A stretch of 64,000 nt of DNA from Planctomycetota bacterium (GCA_019456145.1 VRUL01000003.1:124001-188000), one strand, 5' to 3'. Shown: positions 45,642 through 54,697, numbered from the stretch's first letter. The notes: a model not told the origin generated them from the sequence alone. A program made the numbers and translations.

Positions 45642-46903
45642 TACTGTTTTTTATAAGAAGATTTAACGATATAGATCACATAACACCCATTGTGTATAGA
45701 ATGGTAAAGGACGGCTATAAGCAGATGGCGGTACTGGCTTTGAATTCGAAGATCGATCTGGAAAACGATTTTCGGCTGAATTTTTTGAAGAACGAATGTG
45801 GTGTACAGATAGACCATGTTTGCAGGTTCTATGCACCCAGGGCAATTCAGAAATTTGCCGCCAGGTTTTTATGCCGTCCTGCAAACAGTAAGAAGCAAAA
45901 CATATTCATTAAAGCCATACGGTTTTTCTGGTACAAATACTGCCACTCATTCTGGCTGAAGAAAGTTGTCTTTAAGTATATTTTTGGAGAGAAGTGGGCT
46001 TATGGTTTTTTGAAAGATAATGATGTCAGGCTTTTAGTTTTTGACTGGCAATGGGTCAAAAAACCAACGATATGTGCATTGATATATGCTGCCAAAAAAT
46101 CTAACACCCCAGCTATTGCAGTTCCTCACGGAATATCGCTTTATACAAACACTAAGTGGACGGTTTCTTCTTTTAATCAAGATACTGAACTTGCGTTTAA
46201 GGAAAGGCTGAAAGATTATGACAAAGTCCTCGTCCAACACGAGAGGTACAAACAGACTATTGTAAATCATGGTGTACCAAAGGACAAAGTCCATGTCCTC
46301 GGGAGTACCCGGTTTTGCCGTGAATGGGAAGAAATTTACTGGCAACTTATACCTGATTCGCCGGAGTATCCAGCAGGCAGTGAAAACGGCAGAGTAAAAG
46401 TTGTTTTTATGGACCACAGCCAGAATTACCGCATTGACTCGGACAAGGTTATTGATACGGTTAAGAAACTTTCGCGGTTGGATTTCGTTGATCTGGTGAT
46501 CAAGCCTTCGACCGCTTCAGAAAAATCCCTTTCTTCTTTGGAACTCTATAATCTGGCAAGGGTCGATACTGATACATCTTCTGTTCAGTTGATACGATGG
46601 GCAGATGTTGTTATGGGTACAACCAGTAGTATCTTGCTTGAGCCGTTACTAATGGATAAGATCTTTGTTTATCCCAGGTATCTTCATGAAAATGATATGC
46701 TCTGGGATGAAATGGAAGCCTGTTGGACTGTAAAGAATTATGATGAACTGGAAAGTGCTTTAAAAAAGATATCAGAAAAACCCGGTTACAAGCCATATTC
46801 CAATGATAATGTAAATAATTTCATTGACGAAGTGGTTTATGGAGGTGTAAAAGACAGAGATGTTTTAGGAGATTACAAGGATTTTATCTTGTCACTAATA
46901 TGA
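45638..46903 (+). CDS. GT-B-type surface-glycan transferase
   Basis: 421 residues from ATG 45638 which overlaps the sulfotransferase stop. Blocks AIAVPHGISLYTN, KVLVQHERYKQ, KVHVLGSTRFCREW, MDHSQNYR and ADVVMGTTSSILLEPLL resemble the CDP-glycerol glycerophosphotransferase or capsule-synthesis type of GT-B enzymes. It is distantly related to the proteins at 34650 and 60476 but lacks their SWDNT block. Donor and acceptor unknown; a CMP-ulosonate or CDP-linked group would fit the locus. Confidence 0.65.
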   Translation: MILFFIRRFNDIDHITPIVYRMVKDGYKQMAVLALNSKIDLENDFRLNFLKNECGVQIDHVCRFYAPRAIQKFAARFLCRPANSKKQNIFIKAIRFFWYKYCHSFWLKKVVFKYIFGEKWAYGFLKDNDVRLLVFDWQWVKKPTICALIYAAKKSNTPAIAVPHGISLYTNTKWTVSSFNQDTELAFKERLKDYDKVLVQHERYKQTIVNHGVPKDKVHVLGSTRFCREWEEIYWQLIPDSPEYPAGSENGRVKVVFMDHSQNYRIDSDKVIDTVKKLSRLDFVDLVIKPSTASEKSLSSLELYNLARVDTDTSSVQLIRWADVVMGTTSSILLEPLLMDKIFVYPRYLHENDMLWDEMEACWTVKNYDELESALKKISEKPGYKPYSNDNVNNFIDEVVYGGVKDRDVLGDYKDFILSLI

Positions 46904-46947
46904 CAGCCACAAAAAAAGATTGAATATCCACTTTTCATGGAGATAAA

Positions 46948-48948
46948 ATGCCTTTTGCAGAAAAAACAAAGGTAAAAAAGAAGCAAGATCATACTACGGT
47001 GGCATTTACTAAACTAAATACAAAACAATATAGAGTCTTTGTTTCTACTCAACCTTTTGGTTCCATAAATTCTGAGCCTTTGGATATTCTGGCCCGGTAC
47101 AATGCAGAGGTTGAGCTGAACCCATACGGCAGAAAAATGGAGCCGGAAGAATTTAAAAAACATATAGCGGACAAAGATATTCTGATTGCAGGTACTGACA
47201 GGGTCGATAAAGCCGTGCTTGATCGCGCACCGGGTCTGAAACTTATAGCACGCGTTGGGATCGGGATTGACAATATTGATTTTGCGGAAGTTAAAAAACG
47301 TGGAATAATTCTAACGTATACACCTAATGCCGTTTCACAAGCAGTTGCGGAATTAACTGTTGCAAATATGCTTAATGCAGCCAGGATGATCCCACAAATC
47401 TATTTGGCGATGAAGAAGCGTCACTGGAACCGACAGATCGGTTTTGAAATATCAGGTAAAGCAATCGGGCTGATAGGTTTCGGGCGTGTAGGCCAGCGTG
47501 TAGCCAAAATGCTCCAGGGCTTTTCGTGTCGAATTCTTGTCAATGATATTGCTCCCGACCAGGAAACGGGCAGTCGGTATAATGTTGTCTGGGCCACTAA
47601 AGAAGAAATTTACTCTCAGGCTGATATAATATCACTGCATGTGCCACATACTCCATTAACATATAACATGATAGACACAACCGAAATAGAAATGATGAAA
47701 CCGCATGTATGTATCATTAATACTTCCCGTGGAGGAATAATCAACGAAGATGCTCTGTATCATGCTCTGAAAACAGGAAAGATCGGTACAGCGGCAATTG
47801 ATGTCTATGAGAACGAACCATATACTGGACAGCTATGTGAGCTTGATAATATTATTCTTACCGCCCACAGCGGTTCATGTTCCAAAGAAGCACGCTATTT
47901 GATGGAACTTGGAGCGGCACAAGAAGTAGTTCAGTTTGTTACCGGCAAACCTCCTATCGAGCCTGTACCTGATGATGTTATCAAAATGGAATGTTCCACT
48001 CACGCCGGGAAGGTCAAATTCGAGTGGCATGAGATACTGAATCAAAGCCAGGAACGTGACGACCAGCGTTACATGATTTATCGAAAGCACTGGAATCAGT
48101 ACCCGACGCATAGAATCGTTGGGCCGTATCCTCTTAATCTCGACTTAGAGTTGGTTCATAATCCTTTGGAAGGATATGAACGGGGCAGGATGCTGGATTA
48201 TTTCATGTCGCCTCTTCATCCTCGCGCAAAATTCATGGAGATGGCTCTTTTTGAGAAAGTCATCAACGAAATCGATAAAATGACCGAGCCGATGGCCATC
48301 AAGCTTGGGGTGCGCGGCTGTCCAACATACCATCCTCATTTGGAGCAGATACTGCGGATGCTTAAAGAGGCCAACTGCGTAGAGACGATAATTTCTGTAT
48401 GTCTTAGTCAGCTGGTAGGCATTCGAAAATCCATATTTGATACTATGGTTGAGTGTGGACTTGGAGTGCTCAATATATTTGTGGATACGCCTGCAAAAGA
48501 CGATGCCATATTGGACATACTTGCTGGGATAAAAAAGAAAAGATCCGTACACAAAAAAGCCAGTCTCAAATTGCGGATTATCGGCAATAGTAAATGGGAG
48601 GACTCACAAGAAGTGGGAATATTTGAAGATTTCTGGAGTCACTGGGCCGATGTCATTGCTTTAGTCGACCCTCGGGATTATCAACGCAAGATTTCCGATA
48701 GGGATTGGGACTGTTTGAGATTGTGGCAGCGACTGACGATTTCAGCTGAGGGAAAGATTCTGGCTTGTAATTATGATATAAGCGAAGAATTTTGTCTCGG
48801 CCAATTTCCTGGATGTTCCATTCAGGATGCATGGCGAGGAGAGAAAATGAAGCGTCTTCGTGATGTACATGTATCGACTCGAGAAACCTGTTCAATATGT
48901 AACATCAAAAGAAACTCCCTGTTGCAGAACTGGAACAATATTAAATAA
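46948..48948 (+). CDS. Fusion: SerA-like dehydrogenase plus radical-SAM/SPASM-like domain without SAM cysteines
   Basis: 666 residues, GGAG before the ATG. Residues about 28-335 are a D-2-hydroxyacid dehydrogenase of the SerA type: GFGRVG (177-182), Arg261, Glu288 and His307 are all present. From about 395 the sequence follows the plan of a radical SAM protein (ALFEKVINEIDKM, then IKLGVRGCPTYHPHLEQILRMLKEA, then LGVLNIFVD), but the CxxxCxxC cluster position has LVHNPLEGYERGRM and no Cys between 349 and 458. The C-terminus keeps a SPASM-like cysteine set (607, 616, 623, 648, 651). It may be a catalytically silent radical-SAM fold serving as binding module, or a new reaction. The dehydrogenase probably works on a 2-oxo or 2-hydroxy acid. 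Confidence 0.78.
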   Translation: MPFAEKTKVKKKQDHTTVAFTKLNTKQYRVFVSTQPFGSINSEPLDILARYNAEVELNPYGRKMEPEEFKKHIADKDILIAGTDRVDKAVLDRAPGLKLIARVGIGIDNIDFAEVKKRGIILTYTPNAVSQAVAELTVANMLNAARMIPQIYLAMKKRHWNRQIGFEISGKAIGLIGFGRVGQRVAKMLQGFSCRILVNDIAPDQETGSRYNVVWATKEEIYSQADIISLHVPHTPLTYNMIDTTEIEMMKPHVCIINTSRGGIINEDALYHALKTGKIGTAAIDVYENEPYTGQLCELDNIILTAHSGSCSKEARYLMELGAAQEVVQFVTGKPPIEPVPDDVIKMECSTHAGKVKFEWHEILNQSQERDDQRYMIYRKHWNQYPTHRIVGPYPLNLDLELVHNPLEGYERGRMLDYFMSPLHPRAKFMEMALFEKVINEIDKMTEPMAIKLGVRGCPTYHPHLEQILRMLKEANCVETIISVCLSQLVGIRKSIFDTMVECGLGVLNIFVDTPAKDDAILDILAGIKKKRSVHKKASLKLRIIGNSKWEDSQEVGIFEDFWSHWADVIALVDPRDYQRKISDRDWDCLRLWQRLTISAEGKILACNYDISEEFCLGQFPGCSIQDAWRGEKMKRLRDVHVSTRETCSICNIKRNSLLQNWNNIK

Positions 48949-48960
48949 TAATTTAGATAA

Positions 48961-49284
48961 GAATATGATGCTATTACTGTTAGTATCTATACACCTTATC
49001 AGGGAACAGTTCTGCGTGAGCAGGCGATAGATGCCGGGTGGCTCGATCCTGAAGCGTTAACTGTACACACAACAGCCGGTTCTATGCTCAATATGCCCGA
49101 GTTTACTCCAAAACAAATAGACGGTCTGATGCGGACATTTCTGTTATATCTTGGATTTGATGAATCTGAATGGCCGGAAATAGAGAAGGCCGAGCGATTC
49201 GATTCTGAGGGAGATGAGATATTTTCCAGGTATTCAAAAACATATCGTGAACAAATGTGGAAAGAAGAACAGGAGAAAGTATGA
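48961..49284 (+). pseudogene. C-terminal remnant of a cobalamin radical SAM gene
   Basis: After an in-frame TAA at 48958 the plus strand is open for 107 codons to TGA 49284. The translation (SIYTPYQGTVLREQA, SMLNMPEFTPKQIDGLMRTF, WPEIEKAERFDSEGDEIF) matches the C-terminal end of the radical SAM protein at 51408 (SIFTPFYGTPLREL, SILDMPQFTKDQIAGKSRTF, WDQIEQAEQMTPEGERIW). The B12 domain and the SAM cluster are missing, and no ribosome site precedes it. It is a truncated gene whose stop still overlaps the start of the aldolase gene (ATGA), showing the older arrangement. The gene at 49084 onward could not make a working enzyme. Confidence 0.75.
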
Positions 49285-50069
49285 GATTTTTGCAGAATGC
49301 CATAAAACAAAAGCTTCATAATAACGACGTTGTGATTGGTTCATGGTTAAATCTTCCCTCGTTGGAAGTTACGGAGATTATGGCACGCAGCGGCTTTGAG
49401 TTTTTAGTTATTGATATTGAACATGGCCCTGCTGATCTTGAAACTATTCAGAAAATGATTATGGTTGCTGAGGGCTATGATTGTATCCCTATTGTACGTG
49501 TGGAGGAAAACAATCCGGTTTGCATAAAAAAAGTGCTCGATATGGGCTGTTACGGTGTTGTAGTCCCGATGGTTAATAGCGTTGAAGATGCACAAAAAGC
49601 CATAAAGAGTACTTACTATCCTCTTGAAGGATTTCGTGGAGTCGGATTATCTCGCGCACAAGGTTATGGAATGGAGTTCGAAAAATACTGCCAATGGCAT
49701 AGAGAAAACCTGGTGATAATCGCCCAGATCGAGCATATAGATGCCATTCATAATCTGCAGGAGATTCTGTCGCTTGAGGGTATAGATGCTTCGATCATTG
49801 GTCCCTATGATCTGTCGGCTTCGTTAGGCTTTCCCGGTGATTTTGCCAGGAAAGAGGTAAAGGATGCGTTAACAGCATATGAGCGTGTTTCCAAAAAGTG
49901 CGGCAAGCCTTACGGGTATCACATAGTCCAGGTGGATGACAAACTATTTTCAGAAAAGGTTGGGAAGGGTTATACGTTCATAGCATATGGAGTTGACGAG
50001 ATTTTTTTGGCAGAGAAATGTGCAGACGAGATTGGCTGCATTAAAAATCTTTTGAATGAGAAGAAATAA
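49281..50069 (+). CDS. HpcH/HpaI-type aldolase
   Basis: 262 residues from ATG 49281 with AGGAG about 6 bases before. The family blocks are clear: IGSWLNLPS, SGFEFLVIDIEHGP, IVRVEENNP, GCYGVVVPMVNS, RGVGLSRAQGYG, QIEHIDAIHNLQEIL and GPYDLSASLG. Such class II pyruvate aldolases join or split a 2-keto-3-deoxy acid and an aldehyde with pyruvate, using a divalent metal. In this place, directly before a CMP-KDO synthetase-like gene, it could make a 3-deoxy-ulosonic acid for activation; that is inference. One sign of remodelling is the radical SAM remnant overlapping its start. Confidence 0.88.
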   Translation: MRFLQNAIKQKLHNNDVVIGSWLNLPSLEVTEIMARSGFEFLVIDIEHGPADLETIQKMIMVAEGYDCIPIVRVEENNPVCIKKVLDMGCYGVVVPMVNSVEDAQKAIKSTYYPLEGFRGVGLSRAQGYGMEFEKYCQWHRENLVIIAQIEHIDAIHNLQEILSLEGIDASIIGPYDLSASLGFPGDFARKEVKDALTAYERVSKKCGKPYGYHIVQVDDKLFSEKVGKGYTFIAYGVDEIFLAEKCADEIGCIKNLLNEKK

Positions 50070-50861
50070 GTGGGTCAATCGCAGAAAAAATCCAGGATGA
50101 ATATTATAGGAATTATTCCGGCCCGGATGGGTAGCAGCAGATTTCCGGGCAAGCCGCTGGCTGATATTTTCGGAAAAGCGATGATATATCATGTTTACCA
50201 TCGGAGTAAGATGTCAAATGCAGTAGATGATGTATATATCGCAACACCCGATAAGGTGATAAAAGATTATTGCAAGGCTCACGATATGAATGTGGTCATG
50301 ACCAGTATACGTCATCAGCGTGCTTCCGACAGGGCTGCTGAAGCGATGCTTAAGATCGAAAAGAATCTCAAGAAAAGACTCGACATTGTGGTTATGATTC
50401 AAGGTGATGAACCTTTGGTTTGTCCGGAGATGATAAGCATGGCTGTCCGGCCGCTGATTAGAAACAAGGAAATTTTGGTTTTAAATCTCATGTCACCATT
50501 AAGAAATGCCAGAGAATTTGAGGACCCCAACGAAGTCAAGGTGGTTGCTGATAAGAACAATTTTGCTCTTTATTTTTCGAGAGAACCTGTTCCTTCCCGC
50601 AAGAAAATCGCTGCAAAAGTACAAATGATGAAACAGGTGTGCATTATACCGTTTAAGCGAGACTTTTTGCTGAAATTCAATCGCTTGAAACAGAGGCCTT
50701 TGGAAGTTGCAGAATCTATCGATATGCTGCGTTGTCTTGAACACGGCTATAAAGTCAAGTTAATATCATGTGATTTCGATACGTACAGCGTTGATACTAA
50801 AGAGGATTTGGCGAAGGTAAGAAAAATAATGAAGAAAGACCGTCTTTTGGGTTCATACTAA
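50070..50861 (+). CDS. kdsB: 3-deoxy-manno-octulosonate cytidylyltransferase-like
   Basis: 263 residues if started at GTG 50070, directly after the aldolase stop; ATG 50097 would give the more usual N-terminus (MNIIGIIPARMGSSRFPGKPL). KdsB blocks: IPARMGSSRFPGKPL, DVYIATPD, TSIRHQRASDRAAEA (KDO enzymes have HxSGTDR), VMIQGDEPLV, DPNEVKVV and YSVDTKEDL. The changed HxxxSDR element and divergent C-terminus suggest a substrate other than plain KDO. It makes a CMP-ulosonate. No KdsA is in the window; the aldolase gene before it may replace it. A perfect hairpin follows 15 bases after the stop. Confidence 0.85.
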   Translation: MGQSQKKSRMNIIGIIPARMGSSRFPGKPLADIFGKAMIYHVYHRSKMSNAVDDVYIATPDKVIKDYCKAHDMNVVMTSIRHQRASDRAAEAMLKIEKNLKKRLDIVVMIQGDEPLVCPEMISMAVRPLIRNKEILVLNLMSPLRNAREFEDPNEVKVVADKNNFALYFSREPVPSRKKIAAKVQMMKQVCIIPFKRDFLLKFNRLKQRPLEVAESIDMLRCLEHGYKVKLISCDFDTYSVDTKEDLAKVRKIMKKDRLLGSY

Positions 50862-50875
50862 ACAAAAAAACAAAT

Positions 50876-50902
50876 TTTAAGCCATCTTTTTTATGGCTTA
50901 AA
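50876..50902. terminator. Hairpin after kdsB-like gene (possible terminator)
   Basis: A perfect 10-base stem, TTTAAGCCAT at 50876-50885 with ATGGCTTAAA at 50893-50902, around a 7-base loop CTTTTTT. It lies 15 bases after the stop and would fold strongly. There is no T-tract after the stem, so it may be a weak or two-way terminator, or a stability element separating the upstream genes from the truncated hydrolase and radical SAM 3. Confidence 0.45.
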
Positions 50903-51411
50903 TAAACAATTTCTACAAACTCAGTTACAGTGTGTTACACAACAGATATCCGGGAGTTAAAATTTCCGTGATAAATGCCGTCGTAAGGGGCTATATTTCC
51001 TTTCAGGAACTTTTATATTATCTAACCTATGTTAACAGGTTTCAGCCTGACATCATCGTATCTTTTAATGGCTTTAACGATGCACAAGATTCATTGTATG
51101 AAGCTGTATTTAAAGGAGATGACAAACAACCATTAAAAACTCATCGTTACCGCGAAATCGAGAGTATTGTTAACGATATGATGAGAAAAGAAAACAACGC
51201 TCAAATTATTCCCGTACTTGTAAATAAGTTTAGGGATTTGAACACTGTGAAATTAATAGAAGCGGTCATTGCAAAACTAAAACTGCGTAAAGACAACGGA
51301 GCAGGAGTATTGGCTGCCATTGACTATGAAAACATACCTGAATTGGATCAGGTAAGCTTTTTAGCTCTACATTTTTTCAAGATTTTTCTCCATGTAAGGA
51401 GCCTGCGTTGA
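50902..51411 (+). pseudogene. Truncated SGNH-hydrolase-like gene
   Basis: The frame is open from after TAA 50899-50901 to TGA 51411; a GTG at 50932 is a possible start. The protein part (YPGVKISVINAVVRGYISFQELL, FQPDIIVSFNGFNDAQDSLYEA) matches the middle of an SGNH hydrolase or O-acyltransferase-like esterase, including the GxND element (NGFND). The GDS motif with the catalytic Ser and the C-terminal DxxH with the catalytic Asp and His are both missing. So it is a fragment lacking both ends and cannot be active. It overlaps the start of radical SAM gene 3. Confidence 0.65.
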
Positions 51412-52940
51412 GCAAAATCAAGGTGATGTTTATAAATCCAAACCCGAGAACAATGTCATTAGTATCCCCAACGGTTTCGATATTTTACAGCATATTTCGG
51501 GCTAATAGTATTGAGATGATGTATTTTGATACAACTTTTTATGATGTGTCAGATAAATACGTCAACCCTGATCAGTGTAGACAGGCAATCCTCGGGGTAA
51601 AAAATTTCTCACGTAACCTGACAAGTGATGATATGAGTAAAGGTGACATGAATCAGCTCCTCGCGGATTTCAGAGAACTGGTTTCAACCTGGGAACCTGA
51701 TGTGATTATGGCCTCGGTAATGGAGAGTACTTTTCTTTTCACTTTGGAGATTCTCGGGTCTGTAAGGGACTTAGGAATTCCTCATGTCCTTGGCGGTGTA
51801 TTCCCAACTTTCGCGCCGGAATTATCAATTAAGTATGACGAAGTAGATATCCTCTGCATCGGCGAAGGTGAAAAAATTATTGTTCCTTTATGTCAGAAAT
51901 TAAAATCCTGTGAAAGCTTAGAAGGCATTCCCAACTTATGGGTCAAAAATAAAGACCAATCCATCTCCAAGGCCAAACTTACAGCACCTGTAGACTTAAA
52001 TAAAAATCCGTCTTTCGACGCATCCATTTTTGACCAACAACGTTTCTACCGTGCCATGGCGGGCAACATATATAAAATGTTTCCTGTTGAGACCCATCGG
52101 GGATGTTCAAATAAATGTACTTTCTGCAACTCACCCCTTCAATCGGAAAAATATAAAAAGGAAACAGGGAAAAAGTATCTCAGAAAAAAAAGCATAGCCA
52201 ATGTGATTAAGGATGTTTTGTATTTTAGTGAACGCTGCCAGGCGGAATACCTTTTTTTCTGGGCCGACAATTTTTTATTATACTCAAGAGATGAAATAGA
52301 CGAGTTCTGCAGAGCATATTCTGAAATCATACTTCCCTTTTATGTTCAAACTTACCCTACAACAATAGATGAGTATAAAATAATAAAGTTATGCCAGGTA
52401 GGCCTACATAGAGTTGGAATGGGCGTTGAACACGGCAACGAAAAATTTAGAAGAGAAATAGTAAAACGAAATTATTCAAATAAGTCTGCCATAGATGGGG
52501 CAGAAATACTAAAGAAACATAATGTCCAATATAGTTGTAACAATATCGTAGGCTTTCCAACGGAAACCCCCGAACTTCACATGGATACTGTCCGGCTTAA
52601 CAGATTATTACAGCCAAACACGGCAAGTTGTTCCATATTTACTCCGTTTTACGGTACTCCGTTAAGGGAATTGTCGCTTAAATTGGGATATTTAAAAGAT
52701 CCTGATATCCTCGCTCCTACAAACGATGAGTCAAGCATCTTGGATATGCCTCAATTTACTAAAGACCAGATTGCGGGCAAAAGCCGAACATTTAATCTTT
52801 ACTTAAAATTCCCTGAGAACAGGTGGGATCAAATTGAACAGGCTGAACAAATGACGCCTGAAGGCGAAAGAATCTGGCTGGAACTTAAGGAAGAATATGC
52901 TGAAAAATACGAAAATATGAGCACCGCAGATTCCAGATGA
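51408..52940 (+). CDS. Cobalamin-binding radical SAM protein 3
   Basis: 510 residues with a TTG start at 51408, supported by AAGGAG 6 bases before. The N-terminal part (about 1-160) resembles a B12-binding domain, but weakly (MFINPNPRTMSLVSPT, VLGGVFPTFAPE, IGEGEKIIVPL). The radical SAM motif is Cys233-x3-Cys237-x2-Cys240 (GCSNKCTFC), followed by FFWADNFLL, VGMGVEHGNEKFRRE and NIVGFPTETPE. Its C-terminus matches the remnant at 48961, so these two were of one subfamily. It follows the kdsB-like gene with only a broken hydrolase fragment between, keeping the pattern CMP-ulosonate synthetase plus radical SAM. Coupled to the ABC exporter by ATGA. Confidence 0.85.
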   Translation: MSKIKVMFINPNPRTMSLVSPTVSIFYSIFRANSIEMMYFDTTFYDVSDKYVNPDQCRQAILGVKNFSRNLTSDDMSKGDMNQLLADFRELVSTWEPDVIMASVMESTFLFTLEILGSVRDLGIPHVLGGVFPTFAPELSIKYDEVDILCIGEGEKIIVPLCQKLKSCESLEGIPNLWVKNKDQSISKAKLTAPVDLNKNPSFDASIFDQQRFYRAMAGNIYKMFPVETHRGCSNKCTFCNSPLQSEKYKKETGKKYLRKKSIANVIKDVLYFSERCQAEYLFFWADNFLLYSRDEIDEFCRAYSEIILPFYVQTYPTTIDEYKIIKLCQVGLHRVGMGVEHGNEKFRREIVKRNYSNKSAIDGAEILKKHNVQYSCNNIVGFPTETPELHMDTVRLNRLLQPNTASCSIFTPFYGTPLRELSLKLGYLKDPDILAPTNDESSILDMPQFTKDQIAGKSRTFNLYLKFPENRWDQIEQAEQMTPEGERIWLELKEEYAEKYENMSTADSR

Positions 52941-54670
52941 GAAATAAATCGAAGAAACAAATTTTATTTTATGAAATAAAACAGACTTTTGCAGCAAAAA
53001 AGCTTCGCTGGATATTTGCCTTTTTCGCAATGCAATTGATCCCTCTTCTGGAGGTTATATTTATTTCGTGTATCTATCTTATCCTTAACAAGGAAAAGCA
53101 GGAATTACTATTGTCTAAAATCGATTCTCTTTCCTTGGCTAATTTTGACTTTTCGGGATTATCTGAAGTTGCTGTAAGTTCAATTGTTTTTGTAATAGCA
53201 TTAGTGCTTTTGTTTTTTAATATTGCATTACGTTACATAAACGAGATGAACTTGATTACTTTAAAATATTTCTTTTATGTGCGGGATTCACAGCGTCTTA
53301 TCAGTAGCTTTTTATATAGTAGTACCTCGTCGGCTCACCGCATTGGAAAAGAAACGATCACCGATAGTATCATCCGTGACTGTGGAACACTGTCAAATAA
53401 TACTCATCTGTTTATGGGGATTTTTGGTGCAGCTTGTTCGATACTGTTATACATTGCAGGAGGTGTACTGCTTTCATGGAAAATATTGCTTGTGGCGATG
53501 ATGCTGTACGTATTCCCGCTATGGGCAAACAGAAAAGTATATAGTAAAATGCAAAATATAGGCCAATTAAAGGTACGAACACATGAACGTGTACTTAAAT
53601 TCTTTACAGACATCCTAAGCGGCTATAAGCGTTCGAAACTTGATGGCCTTGAATCATCTCTTGAAGACAAATCAGGGAAAATTCTGAAAAAAAGTCAGAA
53701 CTGGCGTATCAAGAAAAGAAAAACACAGGCACGTTTTTTAATCACCATGGATGGACTATCCCTGCTGAGTTTATTGATCATCCTTTTTGTTGGCATCTCC
53801 TTTATTAGCTTAAGCCTCTCAACTTTGATGATTGTCTTTGTTATTTTCAACCGTATGAAAGCATATGTTACTACGATTACAAATTCCATGATTAAGGTCA
53901 GAGAGCAAATCCCTAATATTTATAGGTATTTTGACCTTCTGGAATCATTGAAAACCAAGGGACCTTCTTTTAACCAGATAACGCCTATTAATGAAACATC
54001 CTTTTCTAAGATTGAAATGAAAAACGTTGATTTTGGATACGATGATGAATTCGTATTAAATAATATAAATTTTATGGCGCAGGCTGGAGATAGGATTCTT
54101 ATCCAGGGCCCTTCAGGCCAGGGAAAGTCTACTTTCCTCGAGATTTTATGCGGTATTCTGCCTCCTTCAAGAGGGACTGTTTTATTCGACGATAACCCGC
54201 TTAATGAAACACTTTTTTATAAGATCAGGCCCTTTATTGTATATGCCTCACCCACTGTATATTTGTTTGAAGATACCCTTCTGGCAAACCTGACGATGGG
54301 TTCTTCGTTTACGGAAAAAAATCTCAACGAAGCAATAACACTTTCAGGATTACAAGAGGTTGTATCAGAATTGCCAAACGGCCTTGACAGTTATATAGGA
54401 AGCAATGGTGACACACTGTCTTTAGGGCAACGGCAGCGGGTTATCTTGGCACGATTATACCTTAAGAAACCGAAATTGATACTATTAGACGAAGCTACCG
54501 CAAATCTCGACACGAAAATGGAAAATCAAATTATCAAAAACCTCCTGTCGTTTGTAAGTGCAAACTCAATCTTGATAATGGTAGCTCATAAGGAGCCCAA
54601 GGGAATGGATTTTAATAAGCGTTTTATTATGAAGAACGGGCAATTATCCACAGCAGCAATCAAAGTTTAA
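52937..54670 (+). CDS. ABC exporter with fused membrane and ATPase domains
   Basis: 577 residues. Six membrane segments are predicted in residues about 25-310, then an ATPase domain: Walker A GPSGQGKST (about 391-399), LSLGQRQR signature, Walker B LILLDEAT, and the switch His in MVAHKE. The Q-loop reads YASPTVYLF where PglK-type flippases have YVPQQVYLF, so the conserved Gln seems replaced by Pro. The layout is that of B-type lipid-linked glycan flippases or exporters. It would move the finished or partly finished glycan unit across the inner membrane. Overlaps the radical SAM gene by 4 bases (ATGA). Confidence 0.85.
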   Translation: MRNKSKKQILFYEIKQTFAAKKLRWIFAFFAMQLIPLLEVIFISCIYLILNKEKQELLLSKIDSLSLANFDFSGLSEVAVSSIVFVIALVLLFFNIALRYINEMNLITLKYFFYVRDSQRLISSFLYSSTSSAHRIGKETITDSIIRDCGTLSNNTHLFMGIFGAACSILLYIAGGVLLSWKILLVAMMLYVFPLWANRKVYSKMQNIGQLKVRTHERVLKFFTDILSGYKRSKLDGLESSLEDKSGKILKKSQNWRIKKRKTQARFLITMDGLSLLSLLIILFVGISFISLSLSTLMIVFVIFNRMKAYVTTITNSMIKVREQIPNIYRYFDLLESLKTKGPSFNQITPINETSFSKIEMKNVDFGYDDEFVLNNINFMAQAGDRILIQGPSGQGKSTFLEILCGILPPSRGTVLFDDNPLNETLFYKIRPFIVYASPTVYLFEDTLLANLTMGSSFTEKNLNEAITLSGLQEVVSELPNGLDSYIGSNGDTLSLGQRQRVILARLYLKKPKLILLDEATANLDTKMENQIIKNLLSFVSANSILIMVAHKEPKGMDFNKRFIMKNGQLSTAAIKV

Positions 54671-54697
54671 ATTTTAAGCAGTAAGTTGGACTATTTT

